Assembly: GCA_017445585.1 (NCBI GenBank)
Contig: JAFSTX010000013.1
Location: 1-44,498, forward strand
Origin: Lachnospiraceae bacterium
GTDB lineage: Bacteria; Bacillota; Clostridia; Lachnospirales; Lachnospiraceae
Length of the DNA stretch: 44,498 nucleotides
Reading direction: 5' to 3'
Positions 1 to 7,705 of this stretch are shown here, in pieces; within the stretch, counting starts at the first letter, position 1; the number at the start of each line of letters is the position of its first letter. Both the position numbers and the translations under genes were made by a program. The notes under the pieces were generated by a model. The model searched no databases, was not told where the DNA came from, and saw only the letters and a program-made list of their open reading frames with translations.

Positions 1-1902
1 GATATATCTGCTGTATGGAACATTCTCAATCCTGTCTGCCCCGGTAATCGTAGCTCCGGCAACCTTCGACGTGGGTGTGAAAATGATGTCGTGCCTGTTG
101 AGATCGTACTTCATATGGACATCAGAGTGCGATCCCTGAAGAATCGCCGTCCCGTCTCCCCAATCGTCAGGCTCCGAAGCGCTGTCAGTTACGGCATAAC
201 CCGTGATCGTGTCCGCTCCGGCGAACCGGCTCGTAAGGACCATAGTGTCATTCGAGTTCACAACATATCCGACAGCGGACTGCTCGATATAGCTGCCCAG
301 GTTATCTTTGTCCTCGAGCCAGTAATGAACAGTCACATTATTTGAACGTGTTATGGAATATATCACCATCTTTCCCTTGGTATTTCCCAGGCGGCCATCG
401 TACAAAACCCCTTTAAAAGAAAAGATGTAAGAAATGCCTTTCCAGTCACCGGAAGGAAACGTATAGCCCAGATAACCGAAGCCCTGCCCGTACAGACCCG
501 AATAGCTTACACTGTCATCTGAAATCTTGTATCTGGCTTCATTACTGTAATGCTGACTCGAATGGGAAGAATTTTTATACCATTTGCCATTATAATAGTA
601 CAGACGAAGATAATCCGAACCCGAAAGCCTGTATTGTTCCGGAGTCGTATCATAGGAATCCGTGGTCTTGACCATCTTGCGGAACTCCGCGGTCCAGACC
701 TCACGATCCAGATATATGTCTACCGTGGTATTATCAAGACCGCTCACCCTGTCGCTGGTGAACTCGGAGGGATTATTGATCGTGACCGATCCCAGGTCAA
801 AACCGTCCGGCACGGTAACAGTCGTAGTGTTCGTCCCGTCCGAAACGGTCACGGACGAAGTGCTGTTCGTTATGCTGATCGCGGTAAGAGAAGCTACGTT
901 GTAGTCCCTGCTGTCAGTTGAATCAAAGTCGTAATGCTTTTCCGTATCATCGTAGTGGTCGTCGATGCTCTGCGTCCATACGTTGACGCTATAGCTTACG
1001 GTCTTTGGCGTCCACATCGCGTAGAGCGTGGTGTCGCTGGTGATCGCTATGCTTGTTACAGCAGAGGCGCCGCTGTTTGCCGTGGCGATATCGTTTGCAT
1101 CGATCGTGCAGTCGGATTCACGGTACCAGCCCGCAAAAGTATAACCGGGACGCGTCATGAAAGCAGCGTCCGGAAGCGCGGTGTATGCTTCACCGGGATT
1201 GACCAGAACAGGGGCCGCGTAAGCCGCGCCGCCCGAGCCGTCATTCTCGGCAAATCTGAGCCAGACGCCCTCGACCACTACGGGCTCAAGAGTGATGTCT
1301 TCGGTGACGTTCGGTATCGTCGAATTAACGGGGTAGGTGTCGCTGCCGCCGCTGACCCGCCAGGCGTTGAAGCGCTGGTTGGCACCGTCCGGAATATAGT
1401 TTTCCAGTATTTCAAAGCTCGAACCGAGATCCGTCGTATATGTATTCTGAATAACGCCGTTCTGGTCAAGGAAGACGATATTCCTCGTGTCCACAAGACC
1501 GGCCTTCAGCACTATCTCCTCGCCTTCCGTCACTGTCGCGGAATGGAGCTCCGAGTTCAGCTGATCGATCGTTTTTACGGTCTGACCCGGATCAGCTGCG
1601 TCGTACCATCCTGCCAGGCGCTGAGTCTCGGAAAGGACAGGTCTGTACTCGACCAGATCGTCCGCCTTTCTCACATACTGAGTGCCGAGGAGCTCGTCTC
1701 CCATGTAAAATTTGTACGTCCTGCGCGCGTTCGCATCCTCTGCGCTTGTGGTGCCGTTTTCGGCAACCGCGTAGATGTCCGCACCATCTCCTTCTTCAGC
1801 GTAGGCTGCGAGCCCTCCGCCGGTTATTCCCGACGGGATCACTCCCAGAACCATCACGAACGCCAGCACCATTGCTAAGCATCTCTTCGTGGCTTTGATC
1901 AT
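1..1902 (-). CDS. Secreted InlB-repeat surface protein, C-terminal part outside the window
   Basis: An open frame runs from an ATG at 1902 to the left edge with no stop, giving 634 visible residues. A GGAGG lies 8 bases before the start. The N-terminus is a signal peptide: MIKATKR, then a hydrophobic stretch (LAMVLAFVMVLGVIP) and an AYAEEG-like cleavage region. Near residue 250 there is a Listeria-Bacteroides (InlB B) repeat with the signature GYTFAGWYRESDC followed by TLYAMW; a second weaker copy (YKFYMGDELL ... LAGWYDA) lies near residue 65. The rest is Thr/Ser/Asp rich and resembles extracellular beta-sandwich modules. Such proteins are usually exported adhesins or envelope components. Expression is governed by the c-di-GMP-I riboswitch in its leader. 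Anchor type is unknown because the C-terminus is not in view. Confidence 0.88.
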   Translation of the reverse strand, partial: MIKATKRCLAMVLAFVMVLGVIPSGITGGGLAAYAEEGDGADIYAVAENGTTSAEDANARRTYKFYMGDELLGTQYVRKADDLVEYRPVLSETQRLAGWYDAADPGQTVKTIDQLNSELHSATVTEGEEIVLKAGLVDTRNIVFLDQNGVIQNTYTTDLGSSFEILENYIPDGANQRFNAWRVSGGSDTYPVNSTIPNVTEDITLEPVVVEGVWLRFAENDGSGGAAYAAPVLVNPGEAYTALPDAAFMTRPGYTFAGWYRESDCTIDANDIATANSGASAVTSIAITSDTTLYAMWTPKTVSYSVNVWTQSIDDHYDDTEKHYDFDSTDSRDYNVASLTAISITNSTSSVTVSDGTNTTTVTVPDGFDLGSVTINNPSEFTSDRVSGLDNTTVDIYLDREVWTAEFRKMVKTTDSYDTTPEQYRLSGSDYLRLYYYNGKWYKNSSHSSQHYSNEARYKISDDSVSYSGLYGQGFGYLGYTFPSGDWKGISYIFSFKGVLYDGRLGNTKGKMVIYSITRSNNVTVHYWLEDKDNLGSYIEQSAVGYVVNSNDTMVLTSRFAGADTITGYAVTDSASEPDDWGDGTAILQGSHSDVHMKYDLNRHDIIFTPTSKVAGATITGADRIENVPYSRYI

Positions 1903-2115
1903 TGTTTCAGTCCTCCAAAACAATTATAAAAAATGTATTCCCAACGATACCAAAAAGCGGCAGCGCCGCGACATGCAGCCAGCTACCTGAGCATTTGTAC
2001 CCGATATCAAAGACAGTCAACTCAATAAGCCAAGCGCCTCCAGACACGGTAATGATCTGTTGAGAACGTTTTATGGCAGGTCAGCCTCTTTTTGTGCGTA
2101 CCCATGTTTACACGC

Positions 2116-2146
2116 AAAAAGCCAGCTGCATCGGTGTGCAACTGGC
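2116..2146 (-). terminator. Riboswitch expression-platform terminator
   Basis: GCCAGTTGC (2146-2138) pairs with GCAGCTGGC (2129-2121), a 9-pair stem with one G-U, followed on the minus strand by TTTTT. Its 5' arm lies inside the 3' end of the aptamer, so ligand-bound aptamer and terminator probably exclude one another. That would make c-di-GMP an ON signal, but the direction is inferred and not proven by the sequence. Confidence 0.75.
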
Positions 2147-2216
2147 TACCTTTATACGTTGACCAAAGGCCCTATAGCTTTGCGTCCCCGCCTCACGACG
2201 AGTTTGCCCTTATACA
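2121..2216 (-). promoter_or_regulatory. c-di-GMP-I (GEMM-I) riboswitch aptamer
   Basis: Read on the minus strand, the segment has the GEMM-I hallmarks in order: GGGCAAA, a hairpin CTCGTC / GGCGGG capped by a GTGA tetraloop of the GNRA class, GGGACGCAAAGC, a second helix beginning GCTATAGGGCCTTT and closing AAAGGTAGC, then the terminal CACACCGA. These elements are the conserved core of the class I cyclic-di-GMP aptamer. It sits 220-310 bases before the InlB-repeat gene and just downstream of a sigma-A type promoter. The outer P1 helix is not obvious by eye. Confidence 0.9.
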
Positions 2217-2247
2217 CTTGAATTGTATTATACCTTTGAATAGTTGA

Positions 2248-2276
2248 ATTTTATACAAATCAGAGGCATTTGTCAA
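2248..2276 (-). promoter_or_regulatory. Promoter of the riboswitch-controlled surface gene
   Basis: TTGACA (2276-2271), 17 bases, TAAAAT (2253-2248) on the minus strand. A further TATAAT lies at 2232-2227 but has no good -35. Either would start transcription just before the c-di-GMP aptamer. Confidence 0.7.
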
Positions 2277-2287
2277 CAAAAAATGCA

Positions 2288-2306
2288 CCCCCCCCCCGAA
2301 AAAAAA
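2288..2306. repeat. Homopolymer tract C10-G-A8 between divergent promoters
   Basis: Ten consecutive C at 2288-2297, then G, then eight A. The tract begins 12 bases upstream of the minus-strand -35 element (2276-2271) and lies 20 bases upstream of the plus-strand -35 (2326-2331). It is the only such long G/C homopolymer I noticed in the window and is of a length at which slipped-strand changes are common. Confidence 0.9.
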
Positions 2307-2325
2307 CACTCATTTTTTATTTTTA

Positions 2326-2354
2326 TTGCGTGAAGGTCCGCATTTTGCTATACT
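2326..2354 (+). promoter_or_regulatory. Promoter of the E2-like/DUF6472 gene pair
   Basis: TTGCGT (2326-2331), 17 bases, TATACT (2349-2354). Transcription would begin near 2361, leaving a leader of about 56 bases before the ATG at 2418. Confidence 0.65.
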
Positions 2355-2417
2355 TGCTCTCAGCTGGTTTTAAGCGGGATCCTGCCGGAGCCCGCACGAT
2401 CTGAGGGGTTCACTGAA

Positions 2418-3392
2418 ATGGAAAACACATCGAAAGAAGAATATGCAGCCGGGACTGTCAACACAGAGGAGGCTTCAGCAAAAAAGAGCGAGATCGAGCA
2501 GGTCAGGGAGCTGATTTCCCGCAAACGCCGCCACGGTGACAGACGCGACGGGCATCTCCTGCGCGATATCGACAGCATGCATTTTATCATGCCTATCATC
2601 TACCCGAACCGCTGCGACAACGAGGCTTTTATCTCTGACGTGCTCGACGTGACGAATCTGAACGCCTACCTCGAACAGAAAAACGCGAACGTCGCCGGTT
2701 CCAAGCGTCTGAGTCCTTTCGTCGTTATCCTCTACGCAGCGATCAAGACTATCTATCTGCGCCCGCGAATGAACAGATTCATCGCAAACAACAACATGTA
2801 CCAGCGCAACGAGATCTCCGCCGCCTTCACGATCAAGACGCATCTGCGTGATGACTCCGACGAGGGTCTGGCCTTCATCCACGCAAAGGACAGCTCTACA
2901 ATAAACGACATCTGGGAAGATGTGAACCGCCAGGTCGGACTGGTCAGAGACAGCGGCCAGATCGATCCGTCCACACAGGCGATGGACTTCTTTACAAAGA
3001 AGCTCCCCCGCTTCATCAGCAAATCAATCATCAAATTCGTCCGCGTACTGGACCGCCACGGTAAAGTTCCCAAATCCCTCATCGAGACCGACCCGTACTA
3101 TTCCTCGGTGGTGCTGACGTATCTGGGATCCATACGCATGCAGTCCGGATATCATCATCTGACGAACTGGGGCACGAATTCATTCTTTATCGCCGTAGGC
3201 GAGAAAAAGCTGCGCCCCTTCTACGACCGCCGCGGCAACGTAGATATGCGCGACAGTATAGATATCAGTTTCATCATCGACGAGAGACTTGCCGACGGTT
3301 TCTACTACGCGAAGACCATTCGCCTGTTCAAAAAGCTCATCGAGAATCCCGAGCTGCTGGAGAGACCGCTGTGTGAGGAGGTACGCTTCTGA
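2418..3392 (+). CDS. 2-oxo acid dehydrogenase E2-like acyltransferase-fold protein, catalytic His replaced
   Basis: 324 residues with GAGGGG before the start. After a charged N-terminus (to about residue 40) the chain follows the catalytic domain of dihydrolipoyl acyltransferases and chloramphenicol acetyltransferase: SPFVVILYAAIKTIYLRP, a central region rich in Phe and Ile, and a C-terminal ISFIIDERLADG ... LFKKLIENPELLERP. In true E2 enzymes the last motif is DHRxxDG with His as general base; here it reads D288-E289-R-L-A-D293-G. There is no lipoyl domain and no E1/E3 gene nearby. The fold assignment is good; an acyl transfer role is doubtful because of the missing His. It is followed directly by the overlapping small gene at 3392. 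Confidence 0.75.
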   Translation: MENTSKEEYAAGTVNTEEASAKKSEIEQVRELISRKRRHGDRRDGHLLRDIDSMHFIMPIIYPNRCDNEAFISDVLDVTNLNAYLEQKNANVAGSKRLSPFVVILYAAIKTIYLRPRMNRFIANNNMYQRNEISAAFTIKTHLRDDSDEGLAFIHAKDSSTINDIWEDVNRQVGLVRDSGQIDPSTQAMDFFTKKLPRFISKSIIKFVRVLDRHGKVPKSLIETDPYYSSVVLTYLGSIRMQSGYHHLTNWGTNSFFIAVGEKKLRPFYDRRGNVDMRDSIDISFIIDERLADGFYYAKTIRLFKKLIENPELLERPLCEEVRF

Positions 3393-3565
3393 TGGCTGAG
3401 TGCGAGACATGCGCATACTACGAATATGACGATGAGGACGAGGAGTGGTACTGCTCCATAGACATGGACGAGGACGACTACGCAAGGCTCGCCGGCTCCG
3501 CGTTCCGCGAGTGTCATTTTTACCGCAGCGGCGACGAGTACGCCGTAGTCAGACATCAGATATGA
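3392..3565 (+). CDS. Small Cys/acidic protein, DUF6472-like
   Basis: A 57-residue protein starting at an ATG whose A is the last base of the previous stop codon (TGATG), so translation is probably coupled. It begins MAECETCAYYEYD and carries four cysteines (residues 4, 7, 21, 41) among many Asp and Glu, ending GDEYAVVRHQI. The CxxC ... C ... C spacing suggests a zinc or iron binding knuckle. The pattern matches what I recall of the DUF6472 family of Clostridia; function is unknown. Its tight coupling to the E2-like gene suggests the two proteins work together. Confidence 0.8.
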   Translation: MAECETCAYYEYDDEDEEWYCSIDMDEDDYARLAGSAFRECHFYRSGDEYAVVRHQI

Positions 3566-3575
3566 TCCTTGGAAA

Positions 3576-3610
3576 GGGCCGCATCAAGCGGTCCGTTTCT
3601 ATGTTTTTTA
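3576..3610 (+). terminator. Terminator after the E2-like/DUF6472 pair
   Basis: GGGCCGC (3576-3582), loop ATCAA, GCGGTCC (3588-3594), then GTTTCTATGTTTTTT. One G-U pair in a 7-bp stem. It separates the pair from the cca gene. Confidence 0.7.
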
Positions 3611-3613
3611 TGC

Positions 3614-3619
3614 TATAAT
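3614..3619 (+). promoter_or_regulatory. -10 element immediately before cca (possible leaderless start)
   Basis: A perfect TATAAT ends 8 bases before the ATG at 3627 and even overlaps an upstream in-frame ATG at 3618. No convincing -35 and no Shine-Dalgarno sequence are visible, so the transcript may begin at or next to the start codon. Confidence 0.5.
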
Positions 3620-3626
3620 GTTCTCT

Positions 3627-4982
3627 ATGGAAAAAATCAGGATAGACATACCGGATCCGGTGAACTACATACTTAAAAAGCTGAATGCGGCGGGACACGA
3701 GGCCTACGCCGTAGGCGGCTGTGTGCGCGACGCGCTGCTTGGCCGCGAGCCAAACGACTGGGATATCACCACCTCCGCGCTGCCCTCACAGGTAAAAGAG
3801 GTCTTTCACCGCACCATAGATACCGGCATCAGGCACGGCACCGTCACGGTGCTCCTGCGCGAGGGTCAGTTTGAGGTCACCACGTACCGTATCGACGGCA
3901 TATATGAAGATTCCCGTCATCCGAAGGAAGTGACCTTCACGGCAAAGCTTACCGAAGACCTGCGGCGCAGGGATTTTACCATAAACGCTATGGCCTACCA
4001 TCCCTCTGTCGGCACAGTCGATCCTTACGGCGGACTGCGCGATCTCTCGGAAGGCGTCATCCGCGCCGTAGGCGTGCCCGCGGAGAGGTTCGACGAGGAT
4101 GCACTGCGCATCATGAGAGCTGTGAGGTTTTCCGCGCAGCTTGGGTTTGCGATAGATCCCGGGACATATCTGGCGCTTCGCGATTTTGCTCCGAGACTGG
4201 AGCTGATCAGCCGCGAAAGGATCCGCGACGAGCTCATAAAGCTCATCACCTCGCCATATCCTGAAACCTTTGAAGTACTCTATGATACCGGCATCACGAA
4301 AGTCATTTTCCCGCGATTCGATGAGATGATGGCCTGCCCTCAGAACCGTCCGTCTCACAAATACAACGTCGGTCTTCACACCCTCGCCGTTATGCAGTCC
4401 GTGCCTCCTACTGTCAGGCTGCGGCTCGCAGCGCTGCTGCACGACAGTGCCAAGCCTGAGGTGCGCACCGTAAACGACCGCGGCTGGGATGTATTTACGG
4501 GACACCACACCGCCGGCGCCGCCTTTGCGGAAAAATGGCTGCGCGAGATGCGTCTGGACAATGCCACTATCGCGGACGTCTGCACGCTGATCCGCTATCA
4601 CGATTTCCTCTTCCCGAAGGATGAGGCCGGAGTGCGGCACGCTATGAATCTCGTCGGAGATCTATTCGATGATCTGCTGCTCCTGATGAAAGCTGATTCC
4701 GAGGCCAAAAGCGACGAGGGAAAGGCGTGGCATCTGCCCGTGGTGGAGCAGATCGGCACACTGTATCATGCGATAAAAGAGCGCGGTGACTGTGTAGATA
4801 TGAAGCACCTGGCTGTCACCGGCGGAGACCTGATCAGACTCGGCATAAATCCCGGTCCCGGCATGGGAGAAGTACTAAACACGCTCCTCGACGAAGTACT
4901 TGACGACCCTGCGAAAAACGACCGCGAATACCTGCTCTGCGAGGCAGCCCACCTTGCATCTGAAATACACAGTAAAGGATGA
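3627..4982 (+). CDS. cca: CCA-adding tRNA nucleotidyltransferase with HD domain
   Basis: 451 residues from the ATG at 3627; the in-frame ATG at 3618 lies inside the -10 box and is less likely. The N-terminal class II nucleotidyltransferase head has GGCVRDALLG and the metal-binding NDWDITTSA (residues about 30-50), then the RRDFTINAMA motif near 115 and the RNA-binding neck (DEDALRIMRAVRF). A C-terminal HD phosphohydrolase domain shows LLHDSAKP and IRYHDFLF. The enzyme adds or repairs the 3' CCA of tRNA in the cytoplasm. The HD part is typical of Firmicutes and Proteobacteria enzymes with 2',3'-phosphatase activity. malQ follows after 4 bases, so the two are one operon although functionally unrelated. 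Confidence 0.93.
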   Translation: MEKIRIDIPDPVNYILKKLNAAGHEAYAVGGCVRDALLGREPNDWDITTSALPSQVKEVFHRTIDTGIRHGTVTVLLREGQFEVTTYRIDGIYEDSRHPKEVTFTAKLTEDLRRRDFTINAMAYHPSVGTVDPYGGLRDLSEGVIRAVGVPAERFDEDALRIMRAVRFSAQLGFAIDPGTYLALRDFAPRLELISRERIRDELIKLITSPYPETFEVLYDTGITKVIFPRFDEMMACPQNRPSHKYNVGLHTLAVMQSVPPTVRLRLAALLHDSAKPEVRTVNDRGWDVFTGHHTAGAAFAEKWLREMRLDNATIADVCTLIRYHDFLFPKDEAGVRHAMNLVGDLFDDLLLLMKADSEAKSDEGKAWHLPVVEQIGTLYHAIKERGDCVDMKHLAVTGGDLIRLGINPGPGMGEVLNTLLDEVLDDPAKNDREYLLCEAAHLASEIHSKG

Positions 4983-4986
4983 GACC

Positions 4987-6522
4987 ATGAAAAGAAGCAG
5001 CGGAATACTGATGCCCATTTCTTCCCTCCCTTCGCCCTACGGCATAGGGACTCTCGGGAAAGCGGCATACGAATTTGTGGATTTCCTCGCCGAGGCGCGC
5101 CAGCTCTACTGGCAGATCCTGCCGGTAGGCCCTACGAGCTACGGCGATTCGCCATACCAGAGCCCGTCCGCATATGCCGGAAACCCGTATTTCGTGGATC
5201 CCGAGATGCTGATCGCAGACGGTCTGCTCACCCGGGGCGAGGTCGAAGCCTTCGACTGGGGAAGCGACGCGGAGCATGTGGACTATGGCAGGATATACGA
5301 AAGCCGGTTTAATATGCTTAAGCTGGCGGCGGACCGCGGCTGGGAACGCGACCGCGGGGAGGTATCGCGCTTCGAGCAGGAAAACACCGGCTGGCTCTAT
5401 GATTACGCCTTATTCATGGCTGTAAAGCGCCATTTTGATATGAAATGCTGGCTGGACTGGCCTGACGAGGATATCCGAATGCGCAGTCCGGAGGCTCTGC
5501 GCAGATACGGCGAAGAACTGCAGGGCGATATACAGCTGTTCATCTACATACAGTTTCTTTTCTTTAAGCAGTGGAGTCAGCTGCGCGCCTATGCGCACGA
5601 GAAAGGCATCAGGATCATCGGAGATATGGCGCTCTATGTGGCGCTCGACTCGGCGGACGTGTGGGCGTCGCCGGAGTATTTCCAGCTCGACGAATGCAAC
5701 TATCCGGTAAATGTAGCCGGTGTGCCGCCTGACGATTTTACGGACGACGGCCAGCTTTGGGGCAATCCTCTCTATGATTACGAGCGCATGGCGGCCGACG
5801 GTTACGGCTGGTGGATCCGCCGTGTGGGTGGCGCATCAAAGCTCTATGACGTCATCCGCATCGACCATTTCAGAGGACTGGAAAGCTACTGGGTGGTACC
5901 GGCCGGTGAAACCACAGCGAAAAACGGCAAGTGGGTCAAGGGTCCCGGTATGGATCTGGTGGGAAGGCTGACGAACTGGTTTAAGGATACGGAATTCATC
6001 GCCGAGGATCTGGGCTATCCGACGCCCGAGGTCCAGCAGCTGCTGGACGATTCCGGCCTGCCCGGGATGCGCGTGCTCGAATTCGCTTTCTACGGACCTG
6101 ACTCAAAGGAAATACCCTACAGACACCCTCGCAACAGCATCTGCTATGTGGGAACACATGACAACGAGACGGCACTCGGATGGCTGGGGAGCCAGGACGA
6201 AAAAGTCATCTCATACGCAAAAGCTTATCTGGGACTGAACGAAGAAGAAGGGCTCGTACGCGGTCTGATCCGCGGCGGTATGAGCTCAGTGGCGAACCTT
6301 TTCATCTCGCAGATGCAGGACTGGCTGGAGCTTGACAACACCGCCAGAATGAACGCTCCGGGGACCCTCCCCGGAAACTGGCAGTGGCGTATGCTTCCCG
6401 GGTCTCTGACCGTGAAGCTCGCTTCGGAGATCGCCGCGATGACCCTGCGCTACGGCCGCTCTACTCCTCTCCCGCCTTCTCGGCGTAAGCTGCAAAGGCC
6501 CTGCAGAGCGCGGGATGAGTGA
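4987..6522 (+). CDS. malQ: 4-alpha-glucanotransferase (amylomaltase, GH77)
   Basis: 511 residues from the ATG at 4987, with AAGGA overlapping the cca stop. It opens with the family signature SSGILMPISSLPSPYGIGTLG and shows SYGDSPYQSPSAYAGNPYF, the nucleophile region IRIDHFRGLESYW, the acid/base EDLG and the third carboxylate THDNETALGW. It transfers maltooligosaccharide segments between 1,4-glucans in the cytoplasm. The normal family C-terminus is reached at LRYGR (about residue 492), but no stop follows: about 19 extra residues are read through sequence that is antisense to the end of the HTH gene, stopping at 6520-6522. No terminator is visible near the stop. Confidence 0.93.
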   Translation: MKRSSGILMPISSLPSPYGIGTLGKAAYEFVDFLAEARQLYWQILPVGPTSYGDSPYQSPSAYAGNPYFVDPEMLIADGLLTRGEVEAFDWGSDAEHVDYGRIYESRFNMLKLAADRGWERDRGEVSRFEQENTGWLYDYALFMAVKRHFDMKCWLDWPDEDIRMRSPEALRRYGEELQGDIQLFIYIQFLFFKQWSQLRAYAHEKGIRIIGDMALYVALDSADVWASPEYFQLDECNYPVNVAGVPPDDFTDDGQLWGNPLYDYERMAADGYGWWIRRVGGASKLYDVIRIDHFRGLESYWVVPAGETTAKNGKWVKGPGMDLVGRLTNWFKDTEFIAEDLGYPTPEVQQLLDDSGLPGMRVLEFAFYGPDSKEIPYRHPRNSICYVGTHDNETALGWLGSQDEKVISYAKAYLGLNEEEGLVRGLIRGGMSSVANLFISQMQDWLELDNTARMNAPGTLPGNWQWRMLPGSLTVKLASEIAAMTLRYGRSTPLPPSRRKLQRPCRARDE

Positions 6523-7606
6523 TGGTGAACGTTACTTTAGGAGCGGCAAGTCTGCTCACGTCTACCGATCTCTTGGAAATGGCGACCTGGACGTTTTTGA
6601 AGGGCAGGCTGGGGACCGTATAGGCGCTGCTGGCGATAAGTCTGTCTGCCAGCTCGGAATTACCGTAGATGCGCACCAGCGCCCGCGACTCGGAGAGAAG
6701 CCTGTCGTAGATGCGTCTGTGCAGATCGAGCAGCTCCCTGTCGGTATCATAGCGGTAAACTCCGATCTCGTTCTCGGTGCCGGCGAAATTGCTCCCTTTG
6801 ATGCAGGCCATGCCGGGCCTGAGGAATATAGTATTCGAAAAACGCGGATTTCTCTGTTTTTTGCAGTAATACGACTCGATGCGTCCGGACATGTAGAGCG
6901 GCAGCCAGCTGACAATGGCCTGCATCATCTCGTCCAGATCGCGGTCCACGTTATGTATGATGCGTATATAGACTCCGCTCTTTACGCACCGCAGCATCAG
7001 TGCCGCCCATTTCATAAGGAACTGCGAGTCGTTCACCATCCAGTCCATGCTTTGATCCGAATAGAGAAGCAGCTCTCCGGGGCCGGCGGCCGCGGCGTCG
7101 CGCAGGAATCTGAGCACCGCCGACTGCAGGCCGTCTGCGCCGAAATATACGCTGCGCGGTCCTTCGCCGGCCTCATCCGCCTCGTCAAGTTTCATCGCGG
7201 CTTCCATCATACTGGCATCGGGCGAGAAAGCGTCGATATTCTCCAGAAGCTTTTCAGCCATCTGCGCGCCGTCATCCTTTTCGATATCAAAGAGCCAGCT
7301 TCTGAACGTGGCAAAGAGCTCATCGTCATCGGAGACTGTCTCCGGGGATACGTGCATGAAATCAGCCAGCTCCCCGATCCGGCCCTGTTCCTTCAGCCGG
7401 CGCAGCAGTACATCACAGATATCCTCGACTGCCTTTGGGTTCGAGCGCGGCGAACGCGTACCGCTGCGGAAGCGGCTGATATACGATGCGTCCATGTTGA
7501 CAAGTCTTCCGAAGAGCACGTTTGACATATCCGACAGTCTCATGACGGCGTCGAATTTCTCGCCAAACGCGCGGTAGGGTGCCTGATTGTAGCTGCTGTT
7601 GTTCAT
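6461..7606 (-). CDS. XRE-like HTH transcriptional regulator with large C-terminal domain
   Basis: 381 residues. Residues 14-60 form a helix-turn-helix of the Cro/C1 kind (FGEKFDAVMRL ... NMDASYISRFRSGTRSP), with an Arg/Ser-rich recognition region. The remaining 300 residues are not a domain I can name; they contain alternating strands and helices (GELLLYSDQSMDWM, YIRIIHNVDRDLDEMM, ALVRIYGNSELADR) that resemble a phospholipase-D-like or sensor fold without an HKD motif. No good Shine-Dalgarno precedes the ATG; a perfect 9-bp hairpin lies only 10 bases upstream. The last 62 bases overlap malQ on the other strand. Target genes are unknown; malQ is the nearest candidate. Confidence 0.85.
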   Translation of the reverse strand: MNNSSYNQAPYRAFGEKFDAVMRLSDMSNVLFGRLVNMDASYISRFRSGTRSPRSNPKAVEDICDVLLRRLKEQGRIGELADFMHVSPETVSDDDELFATFRSWLFDIEKDDGAQMAEKLLENIDAFSPDASMMEAAMKLDEADEAGEGPRSVYFGADGLQSAVLRFLRDAAAAGPGELLLYSDQSMDWMVNDSQFLMKWAALMLRCVKSGVYIRIIHNVDRDLDEMMQAIVSWLPLYMSGRIESYYCKKQRNPRFSNTIFLRPGMACIKGSNFAGTENEIGVYRYDTDRELLDLHRRIYDRLLSESRALVRIYGNSELADRLIASSAYTVPSLPFKNVQVAISKRSVDVSRLAAPKVTFTITHPALCRAFAAYAEKAGEE

Positions 7607-7616
7607 TTTTTCGATC

Positions 7617-7645
7617 CGGCAGGGGCCTGCACCCCTGCCGTTTTT
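7617..7645 (+). terminator. Strong terminator in plus orientation
   Basis: CGGCAGGGG (7617-7625), loop CCTGCA, CCCCTGCCG (7632-7640), then TTTTT. On the plus strand it is a textbook terminator, yet the nearest plus-strand gene is malQ, ending 1.1 kb upstream. On the minus strand it lacks a U-tract and sits just before the HTH start codon. Confidence 0.8.
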
Positions 7646-7705
7646 ACTATTCCTGCCAGAAAACCTCTCTGCTGAGCCCGCGGCAGGATCACGCGTCTGC
7701 TGTCC

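Noticed and set aside
934-1878. 314-aa plus-strand frame
   Set aside because: It is the exact antisense of the signal-peptide InlB-repeat protein and shows no motif or ribosome binding site.
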